Of a stretch of DNA of 64,000 bases, positions 55,816 to 64,000 are shown piece by piece. The DNA is from Taxillus chinensis (lineage: Eukaryota > Streptophyta > Magnoliopsida > Santalales > Loranthaceae). The position numbers and the translations under genes are program-made. A model generated the notes under the pieces. The model saw nothing but the letters and a program-made list of their open reading frames with translations, was not told the origin of the DNA and searched no databases. Location: positions 124,001 to 188,000 of the forward strand of contig JAKCVP010000011.1 in NCBI GenBank assembly GCA_023512835.1, written 5' to 3'. Position 1 is the first letter of the stretch. Every line of letters starts with the position of its first letter.

Positions 55816-56542
55816 ATTTGGGATTTCGAGATTGGAGTGTGATTGATTGGCCCTCTCACAAGATAGTTACAGTACCTATACCTAGGTAGGTATGTAGGTA
55901 TTTTAGAGGTGCTTTACTTCCACCGATATGAGTAGAGGTACTCTGAATTTTTATACAAGCAAAAGTTACTGTGTACTCTTACTTCATGGAAGCAGAGACT
56001 CCTACCTTGGGGATGTAAGAGAGCAGATGATTCGGGCCATTATGCTGGGAAATCCTCCTGCTTGATGAGAGGATATCATGTCATGACCCTTTGCTATGAT
56101 TTATGAGTTGAAATGCAAGGTCTTTTGTATTCTCACTTTCGTCTTCGTCTTCGTCTTTTCTTTTCTTTTCATTTTTTCTTTTATTTTCTTCCTTTTCTTT
56201 TTTTTTATTTTATTTTGGTGGGCATTAGATTCAATCGTGCTGTGCTGTGCTCTGCTCTGCTCTGCTGCACACTAGTCAAGTACCAGGTTGAGCAACAGTC
56301 AACCTAAGCGCCAGCACGTCAATGTCACGCATTCTTCACTGGGCTGTGAGCCTGTGAGCCTGTGAGCTTGTGAGTCTACCTAGGTACCTACGTACATATT
56401 GGTTACCTACATATCTACCTACATACATACCCAACGCACGACCAAGATGTCCAATCGAATGTTGTGAGGAATTCATTTACAGAGAAACTGCCTACACTCT
56501 CAAAATTGCCAGAATCACCAAATAACCCCCGAAAAAAAAAAT
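55816..56542. repeat. Convergent 3' region dense in simple repeats
   Basis: Between two converging transporter genes. It contains TAGGTA-type repeats with an inverted element at 55873-55900, a T/C-rich tract at 56140-56216 built on TCTTCG and TTTTC, a pentamer array TGTGC/TCTGC at 56237-56265, an octamer CTGTGAGC array at 56344-56374, and further ACCTA repeats at 56376-56430. Four different simple repeats in 700 nt make this the most repetitive gap in the window. No gene. Confidence 0.8.
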
Positions 56543-58074
56543 TCACCAAATAGCCAGATTGAACCCCTTGATCCGCAGCCGCACCCAGCCAAAACACAGC
56601 AGCGCAGCAGCATAGCTCAAGCCAGTGAACAGCACAACACCCCAGTACATCTCTCTGCCCTCGCGGCCCGTAGCCTTAATCAGCGCCCCGGCAATAGGCA
56701 AGCCTGTCAAACTGCCAAAGGCAACGACCGTGTACGCGCTGGCGTAGTACCGCCCGTACTCGCGCGTATCGCACAGCTGACCCACACAAATCGGGGTCAA
56801 GCTAATGTTACTCCCCGAAGCGAATCCAAAGGTCACGGCGAAGACAATGACCAGCGCGACGGAGGGCTTCACAGGGGCCAGGGCGTCCGAAAGCCAGAAA
56901 CCAAAGACGGCGATGAGGCAGAGGATGATGGAGAGGATCATGGTGTTGTACCGGCCCCATTTATCCGCTATGGCGCCGGGCAGCCAGCGACCAAAGCACG
57001 ATGCGGCATTCATGATGGCGATGAGCTGATATGCGAAAGCGCCTGGGCCAGTGACTTCGCCCTCGAGACCTTCGCGCGCAAGGTAGTAGCTGGTCAAGTA
57101 CGTGACGGGGATGAAATATGCCCATTCGACGAAGAAGATGCCTACGGTCGTGACGAAGAGGGCACCGGTGCCGTCGAAAAAGATGCGCGGGTCAAAGAGC
57201 ATGTCGCGCCAGCTTGTGTCTGCGCCCTTTCGCGGGGGCAGGCGCGAGCGGCAGAGGAGGACGCCGAGGAGGACGAGAACGAGGATGACGAAGCCGAGGA
57301 CGCGCGTGGACCAGGCCCAGCCCAGACGGGGGAGGAGGGATTGGAGGAGCAGGGGAAACATGATACCTCCTGCTGAGCCGCCTGTTGCTGCTATGCCGGT
57401 TGCTGTGCCGCGGTTTTTGTTGAACCAGTGGGCTATGGCGGCTATGCTTGGGGTGAAGAGGAGGGAGGCTGCTATGCCTGTTGTTAGGCCGAGGTTGAGC
57501 ATGAATGCCCTGTTGAACTCTCCATGTTAGTCATTGGTGCTCAGGGACCGATGAGGAGAAACAGAGAAACATACCAATACGACTCGCAAATGCCAAGCGT
57601 AAAAACAGCAATCAGCATCAGAGCTCCTCCAACACCTAACAGCCACCTCGGTCCCTTTGCATCGAACACGGGCCCTATCTGCACGCCCCCGAAGAAGACG
57701 AGAAAAACAAGTAATCCGAAGATCCAGCCGATGCTGCTCTCGTCATGCCCAGCAAGCTGATGCGAAGAAACATATGCCTCAAACACGCCAATCGTGTTGA
57801 CGATGCCAAATCCAGCCGCCATTGCCGACCAGGATCCAAAGACGACAAGCCAGGCCGCGAGGCCGCCTTCGGGGTAGTCGAAATCGACTTCATCTGCATT
57901 GGTGCTGCCGATTGTGCTGGGCGTGCTGATGATCGAGGATCGATCATCGTTGAAGCCTTGTAAGGTTGCAGGCTGCTCGGGCACATCGTCGGGCTTGACA
58001 TCGCCCTTGCTCTTTTGCGTGTCGAGCGAGGACTTTGATGCTGGGTCCGTGGTCCAGGTAGATCGAATGGACAT
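56543..58074 (-). CDS. MFS transporter, monocarboxylate (MCT) type
   Basis: Two exons (57575-58074, 56543-57509; 65-nt intron) give 488 aa. After a polar 70-residue N-terminus comes DFDYPEGGLAAWLVVFGSW, the hallmark of fungal MCT-like transporters, then the family loop GPVFDAKGPRWLLGVGG. The splice rejoins SYWAFMLNLGLTTG. The central loop motif HWFNKNRGTATGIAATGGSA and later WGRYNTMILSI mark the second bundle; about twelve membrane segments are apparent. Fungal relatives (Mch family) transport riboflavin, monocarboxylates or unknown compounds; the substrate cannot be told here. The ATG at 58072-58074 follows no earlier in-frame ATG. Confidence 0.92.
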
Positions 58075-58921
58075 TATGAGGCTCTGCGGCCAGCCTTATG
58101 GAGAGAAACCGCTCAGCAAAAGGTACCCCAGCAGGCTTGACGAAGCGGAAGCAAAAGAGAAATGGGGGGAGACGCTAGACGAGGACAAGGCGTTGAGAAG
58201 CAATGGGCAAGAGGACGATGAGGCAAGAAAATAGTTACCGGTGCTGGTTCCAGAGGTGGTGGGAGACATTTTTATGCTAGACCTTGTATGCCGCGGACAT
58301 CAGAGAAATGTCTGGTCTCGTCACACTAATGGCGAGAGATGTCACGGCGGTTGGGAGGGCTCGATGGCAGGGTCCGTCAACAAGATGCTTCGGTCTGATC
58401 CCAAGAGGCAGCAGCCGCGCAGTGGGTCAATGGAAACAGGTGCATGGCGAAATTTTCCCTCGATGTCCACGCCTCTATGACTGCTTCTATGCCGAGTGTC
58501 GGCATGTGCACTCCGAACGGGCGGCGCTAGGGGAGGGCGCCGAGGACGGTCGGAAATGCACTTGATAGGCATGCGAGAAGAACATAGTAGAAGCAGGGCA
58601 AAAGCTTAAGAGACGGCATCAAAGCCATATGGGAGGACTGGGATAGCCTAGAAGGCGAGTAGGACGAGGAGTGAGAGGGACCTGAGGTTCTGTAGACGGG
58701 AGGTCCAATGGGCAGGTTGGAGTGTTCTGGAAGGACGGAAAATGAGATTGGCCGACGGGCTGTCCCATGGGGTCCATCGACCAAGCTCATATCCTTGATG
58801 CTTCAAGATTGATCGTAACGCTACCATTGGCAGCTGCTCCTGGTTCATTTCTGGGGTATCTAATCCTTGCTTCCTTTACGCCGGCCGATGCTCGCTAATG
58901 TGGCTCCGTATCTTCGCCCTC
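58075..58921. other. Gap between NOXA 3' end and the MFS gene
   Basis: About 850 nt holding the promoter of the MFS gene and the 3' untranslated region of NOXA. No gene recognised; the open frames here have no domain. Confidence 0.5.
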
Positions 58922-60656
58922 TTAATAATGCTCTTTCCAAAATTTGAACCTGACTCCGGGACTCGTTGCCTGCTTGCAGGCATGCTTGATGTCTCTCGCT
59001 GCCGCGTTGGGCCCACAGAAGTACACCCCCACGTCTGTCTTGAACTGCCTCAGATCCACATCATCACCTAGGCTATACGCCTGACTGTTGATTCCATCCC
59101 GGATGGCGGTGAACAGCTTGTGGAAGTCAGGCCGGCCAAAGTTTGTCCTTGAACTCAGTTCTGTCAATGGGTCCTTCTCCATGCCCACGCTGTTCAATAT
59201 GATGTTGTTGGTCATGTCAGCATCCAGCTTCTGTGTGAGATATGTGTGGATTCGCAAGAACTCCGCGCCAATGCCTGCTCCGCCTCCGGGAGACGCTGCC
59301 TCGGCTAGGGACTGCTCCTCCAGGGATGCCAAGAGCGACTGAAACCACTCAAAGGATGAGGTATCCCTCGCCACCCAGATGAACTCGACACGACGCAAGC
59401 GGCGTGAGACGTCAGGGTTGCTCCGCAGGTGCCAGATGTTCTTGAGGATACTAGCCCAGGGCGTCACCCCGATTCCGGTTCCGATCAGAACAGCAATTTC
59501 GTTGTCGAATACATCCTCTGCTGGGGCACCGTAGGGCCCATCGATACGAAGTTTCGGCATCTGCTCTCCGTGAGCCAGCGCGATCTCGTAAATCCCTAAA
59601 GGGTCGAGCTCATCGAAGAGCTTCGCTTGTGCGGCACCAGCGCCAATCGCATCCGCAAACTCTCGGGTAAAGTCGCCAACCTGACGCATGTGTATCGATA
59701 CGTACTGATCAAACGGGCATGAGGTGATAGTGAAGGGATGCCATTGGCCTCGGCTGACGGTAGGGCAGTTGATGAAGATCCACTGCCCAGCCTTGTACTT
59801 GAAACCCTTTTTGTAAAATTGAATCTCTACTGCGTCGTAGGGATGCTTGATGACTCGGACAATCTCAGCATAACGACGCGAACGAACCTCGCGCCAGAGA
59901 CGCTCGCCCAGATACAGAGCGGCTGCGACCAGCTCCCATCGCCAACCCTCGTATCCGATGCAGTGATTCCAGAAGTTTGTGCCTGCAAAGGGCGAGTATG
60001 GATCTGCGCTGTCGCGCACAAAGCAGCCGGTCGCGTGTGTGTACATGGCCAGGAGGAAGGGTATGAATAAATGATGTGTGTACCAGAATGTCTCAAAACT
60101 CTGCTGCCGAATCTTGGCGTGTGCCGTCGTATACATCAGCAGCATGCAGAGAAGCATGACGTGCCCAGTGATACCGCCGGCTTGAGTGTAGTGTATCTCG
60201 ATAGCTGCTTCCCGACGGACCTGGTACCTTTCAACGTTGAAGAAGTTGACATAGTGAGCGCACACATGAACGCAGGTCCAAAAGAGCATTGCGTAAGCAA
60301 CTTGTCTGTGGAAATACTGCGTCTCGTCCAGTGGTATCCACCTAATCTTCGGCCGGAGCCAGGTCATGATGTTCCGTAGCATGGGAATGAGAATGAGAGT
60401 GGTATCGACGGACAGGACTAGCCCGGCTCCTCGCGATAACCACACCGAGAAGTTTAGACCGTTCAGCGCGGCCAGACGGTCATTGGCTGCCTGTGAATAC
60501 CTAGAAGATGTTATTGGCCGCCGGCCGGACCAGGAAGATGCTTGCAACATACCAGCCTACGATGAACAGCGCGATATGGAGGCCATGGAAGATTGTGTAG
60601 AAGATAATCTTGGGGGTTGTAAACTGCTTCCGCCACCATGATGTGGTATGGCCCAT
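58922..60656 (-). CDS. noxA: NADPH oxidase NoxA (gp91phox homologue)
   Basis: Two exons (60553-60656, 58922-60500; 52-nt intron) give 560 aa, the usual NoxA length. Exon 1 encodes MGHTTSWWRKQF and the first membrane helix, and the splice restores FIVGWYSQAANDRLAALN. The four haem histidines are in place: His99 and His113 (HRQVAYAMLFWTCVH, spacing 14), His177 and His190 (THHLFIPFLLAMYTH, spacing 13). The FAD-binding motif is HPFTITSCP and the NADPH sites include GTGIGVTPWASIL and YFCGP. NoxA makes superoxide outside the cell or in the ER; it needs NoxR, Rac and the p22phox-like NoxD, and drives fruiting and fusion. No N-terminal EF-hands (unlike NoxC) or the NoxB-type extension. A p22phox-like gene is next to it. 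Confidence 0.96.
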
Positions 60657-61647
60657 GTCGACTGTGAAAAAGCGGGCCAATGCGCCCGGTTGCAGCGTTG
60701 ACGGGCTACAGTGGCAGGGTCGTTGAGACCGTTGGAGTCAGGTGAAGGGTAACGTCGTTGGTGCTTGGTTTCGGAGGAGGGGAGGACTAGAGATTGTGGG
60801 AGCAGCGAGGCAGAGGCATTTCAGGACCGGCCAGGCTTGCGCGTCGCTGGAGTAGCAGGTGAAGGGCATGACCAGCAAGCGCAGACGTGATATGTCTGGA
60901 GGGAGGAAGCGGTGGCTGCAGCGGGCACGCTAAGGGGATCCTTCGAGCGCCCCGAGCCCGCCAGTCTCCCTCCCCGCCGGGCCAATCCGCTGCCTGGCTT
61001 AGCCGCCCAGGGCCCTGGATCGAGGGCTGAGCCGTGCATGCCCTGCGCACCTCAAGAGCCGTTGCTCGCCCAGATCTGACAAGAACGGGTGAGGCTGGGC
61101 CGTGGGAGACCGTTGCGATCTGAGCAGGCGTTCTGGAGTTGATGTCGTGATGGTTCTCTGGCATAACAAAGGCAGACGGAGAGCGAAGCTGAGAGACTGG
61201 AGAGCCGGAAAGGGAGGAGAGCCATTTCAGAGGCAGCAGCGAATCATGGCCAGCAGCAGTCATGGGCGGCGCTAATGGGAAGACAATGAGAATGCACCTT
61301 TACAACGTTATTGGTGCTTGATCGTCTTGCCAAGTGCCGATTGACAGGCGTCCAATACCATTCTGGCCCATTCCTCCATTGCTCCTTTACCTCTCGCTGC
61401 CATCGCCCTCCGCGCCTTCCATTTACTGCAAGCGACAGCCCATCTTTCGGGCTCCACCTCCGCCTCCTGCTCTTTCTCAGCTTGCTATTGCATCCCATCC
61501 GTCATGCCAGCACCTCTGCATCTGTCGCATCCAGAGACGAGCAATACCCGCGCCGTATAGGTAGACGCTTGCCTGAAAACCTAGTCGTACTCTCCTCAAC
61601 ACTGCGAGTCATTATTCCAACTCCATCGCGTTCCTGTCCTGAGCGCC
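60657..61647. promoter_or_regulatory. Divergent promoter, NOXA / p22phox-like gene
   Basis: About 990 nt between the ATGs of the two divergent genes. The part nearest each gene is pyrimidine-rich in the coding orientation (purine-rich on + near 60700-60960, C/T-rich on + at 61380-61500). No other gene was seen. Confidence 0.6.
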
Positions 61648-62190
61648 ATGGGCAAGTTGGTGAAGAACCATCTTGCCCGTCTGGTGATTCTGACTGCTTC
61701 AATTTGTTGGTAAAATGTCACACCTCCTTCAACTTGAAGCGCTAACATCTCCAAGATCAAATAGCAGCCGCCTTCGAATGCTTCTTTTGGCCAAAGTTGT
61801 TCTGGGACTTCAACACCAAAAACCTTGATCATGCCGTCAGGCCCGTCCCCGTCCTACAGATCATCAACATGATCTTTGGCGTCTTCTGTACCGCCTTCGA
61901 ATGGCCTGCACCTTTCATTCAAGGCTACAGCTTTCACCGCTCCTTCGAGTTTCGCTTCTTCCTGTATCCCATGAGCGCACTCTTTGCTGCTCTCATTTAC
62001 CAAGGCACCAATCCGGCCCTCTACTATCTGATTGCCATCGGTCTCTATTTCTGGGCCTACTCTGATGGCGAGGTGCGTTGCTGTCCCCCATGTTTCTGCA
62101 TCGATCTAGTGTCACTGACGTCTTCTGTAGGTGATATGCTCCATACCCTGGACACTTCCCAAGAAAGGAAGTCGTGCTGCCAAATCATGA
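61648..62190 (+). CDS. Small membrane protein, candidate p22phox-like NoxD/Pro41
   Basis: Three exons (61648-61705, 61756-62072, 62131-62190) give 144 aa: ATG GGC starts MGKLVKNHLARLVILTASIY, and the splices read QIAAAFECFFWPKLFWDF. Four hydrophobic segments are visible, with VLQIINMIFGVFCTAFEWPA, RSFEFRFFLYPMSALFAALI and NPALYYLIAIGLYFWAYSDG, then a basic tail EVICSIPWTLPKKGS. This looks like an integral membrane protein widely conserved in filamentous fungi. Two segments recall mammalian p22phox: EWPAP/GVF and the last helix ending GxYxxAxxxGE. Fungal p22phox is NoxD/Pro41. The head-to-head position with NOXA supports that reading, but I cannot confirm orthology and it may be an unrelated DUF-type protein. 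Gene structure is well supported. Confidence 0.7.
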
Positions 62191-62486
62191 CATGCATTAA
62201 TCCTTGTTACGGCCTGACGATTTCACGATCGGCGTTTTGGGATCTGGGGAGGACACATCTTGTAAAGGAAAGTACAGTATGAGTAAAACAGTGATACCTG
62301 CTCATGATGAGCAAAGTTCCATCCCAGGGGGAATCGCCTGCTCTATGCTGATAATGAAAAGCGAGGGATGCGCCTGCTCGCTAGCATGCAAGGCTTCCAA
62401 ACTCTCTGACATGCCCCTTACATGCAACTTTGCACCGTTGTCATATGATACAATGGGTCAAGGAATATCTGGGACTGCGTGCAACG

Positions 62487-64000
62487 TCATTGCTCCTCGA
62501 CCACATGCCCCAAACTCTGCCCCATCTTGACTTTCTGACCCTTTTCAATGTCCCACGTCCAGCCGCCTCTTCGCCTGTTCAGCTCGTCGTAGCCTTCGTC
62601 CAAGCTAGGGCGCTTCCCCTTGGGTGCTTCGAAGACCATCACAATCGTGCTTCCAAGCTGAAACCCTCCCATCTCTTCGCCACGCTTCAGAGGTTGACCT
62701 CTCAAGAGTGCACTGGCACCACCGTACGTAGCTTCACTGAATCCGCTGTATGGCTCCCCTCGCTCCTTGGCCTCGGCAGCCGCCTTGTCCGCCTCTGTGT
62801 CAGTTGTGAGACTATTCGTGCGCAGTTCACGATCGAAGTTGATCTTGATGGATCCGACATTGGTTGCACCCACGGGAATGTAGCTGAAGAAGCCCCATCG
62901 CCATCGGCCAAGGAGGACCACGCGCTCATTCAGGGTGAATAGGCCAGGCAGATTCTTAACCAGATAAGGGGAGACCGAGTATAGCTCACCCGCGAAATGT
63001 CGCCGCGACTGCACGACCCAAGACACGGGTGAGTGGAAGCGATGGTAGTCTCCAGGCGCGAGGTAGACGACGCAGTAGTAGAGTGCCGTCGGTGTCTGCT
63101 TAGCAGGGCTGAACGGGGACCACCACGGCGCTTGGTTCTCCTTCTCGGACAGCGCCAGCTCGGCACTGACGTCTGTCTCTGATGAGCTCTTTGCCTTGGT
63201 CGACTGATCGGTCGCTGGTTTCCTTCTTCTGAACCACCCGCCCTGTGCACCCTTTTCCGGCTTCTCGGCGGCACCGGAGAAGAGGTTGGGTAGAGTGTAT
63301 GAGATGCCGTTGACGCGCGCGAATTCTTCCTCGGCCTGTATCCTCTCCGCTTCTCCATCTGCAGCTCGATTTACGCTTGGTTGCGCTGATTTCGAGGAGA
63401 TTGATATGTTTGATGTAGCCTCGTCCTCGCTTGACGGCTTCCGAGAGCCGAGCAACGCGTCGAGATTGTATGTGACACCTTTGATCTGCTCCACCTCACC
63501 ACCTTGCTCAATCAGTCCAAATTGGACGATGCAGCCATCAGCCGGCGAGAGTAGCGCATTGGGATTCGGATCAAGGGGCCGCACGCCAGGTTTCAATTCG
63601 CGGTAGAAGAACGAAGCGAGGTTAGGATAGACCCGAAGATCTGGCTCTGCGATTTCGTCAAAGCTAGTACACCGTCAGTTCGGGGGGAGAAAGCTCCACA
63701 ATGGCAATCTTCTCGAAAAACGTACTTGACGCCAAAGATCCAGCCGTAGAGCTTGAATCCGGGTATACGCAGGAAGACGGGCAGGTCTATCTCGTTGAAC
63801 TTGCCCCATAGTCTTGACACGGCCTTGAGGGGTAGCGTGGACATGACCTGGACCTGCCACGGCCCTGAAGGCTTCACTCGTTCCCTCGGCGTTGGCTTCC
63901 CCTCTGCGTCTTGACCGTCGGTCTGTTGATCTTTTCCCTTCCATTTTCCTATGGCGACATGTATGGCCAATCCACCTACTAGGCCTGCAACGATCGGTGC
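62487..64000 (-). CDS. PSD1: Phosphatidylserine decarboxylase proenzyme, mitochondrial (Psd1), 5' end missing
   Basis: Partial: exons 63726-64000 (continuing beyond the window) and 62487-63663, 62-nt intron. The splice rejoins GVNFDEIAEPDLRVY. Psd1 makes phosphatidylethanolamine in the inner membrane. Visible: a glycine-rich TM segment (IVAGLVGGLAIHV), RIPGFKLYGWIFGVN, FYRELKPGVRPLD, LLSPADGCIVQFG; GDYHRFHSP with the catalytic His; GNVGSIKINFD-type sequence; and GGFQLGSTIVMVFE, where cleavage before the Ser of LGST makes the pyruvoyl cofactor. A polar insert of about 110 residues (TSNISIS, SSETDVS) sits before YYCVVYLAPG, as in many fungal Psd1. The minus-strand start is outside the window. 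Confidence 0.95.

Noticed and set aside
60821..61263. Minus-strand frames upstream of NOXA
   Set aside because: They sit in the probable NOXA leader/promoter, carry no domain and do not join in phase to the NOXA start.

Overview
The window is chromosomal DNA of a filamentous ascomycete (Pezizomycotina). Spliceosomal introns are short, mostly 48-81 nt, with GTATGT/GTAAGT-type donors, CTAAC-like branch points and CAG/TAG/AAG acceptors. Intergenic gaps run from 0.2 to 2 kb, leaders are pyrimidine-rich, and the gene set includes families typical of filamentous fungi (a Nox NADPH oxidase, a Som1/Flo8 LisH regulator, a Boi/Pob1 scaffold, a Pma-type large set of housekeeping ascomycete genes). Protein similarity and the TAGGTA-type repeats suggest Dothideomycetes, but that is an impression, not a proof. 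There is no rRNA, convincing tRNA, CRISPR array or bacterial-type operon. I find 23 protein genes; most exon boundaries were derived by joining reading frames at consensus splice sites and checking phase.

Layout: 1-2463 no recognisable gene. 2464-8446 (+): Boi/Pob1 polarity scaffold and a peroxisomal ABCD half-transporter. 8824-15760 (-): a multi-dsRBD protein, a seven-exon Som1/Flo8-type regulator and the TRAPP subunit Bet3. 16361-20238 (+): U5 snRNP 40-kDa WD40 protein and an unrecognised two-TM protein. 20620-26802 (-): an F-box protein and a Sfp1-type zinc-finger regulator. 28607-40713 (+): Dus3 tRNA dihydrouridine synthase, a Bap31/Yet protein, a three-RRM Nam8/Ngr1/Csx1-type protein and a TPR/ankyrin protein with a STAND-associated-type N-terminus. 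41008-50406: Tma23 (-), Rpb2 (+), Rrp7 (-), secretory monothiol glutaredoxin (+), Emc5 (-). 50661-55815 (+): a probable mitochondrial PPR-like protein and an amino-acid permease. 56543-60656 (-): an MFS monocarboxylate-type transporter and NADPH oxidase NoxA. 61648-62190 (+): a small membrane protein resembling p22phox/NoxD(Pro41). 62487-64000 (-): phosphatidylserine decarboxylase Psd1, whose 5' end lies outside the window.

The genes are not an operon and most are housekeeping. Functional proximity is visible in a few places: Tma23 and Rrp7 (both 40S biogenesis) flank Rpb2 within 8 kb, and NoxA is head-to-head with a p22phox-like gene across about 1 kb, which would be a divergent pair for the two membrane subunits of one oxidase. 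The other items worth a second look are stop-free introns of length 3n in two RNA/transcription regulator genes, a possible solo LTR at about 31.8 kb, palindromic TAGGTA repeats in intergenic DNA, and a consistent change in codon third-base use from 5' to 3' along many genes. I saw nothing that clearly constitutes a wholly new biological system.
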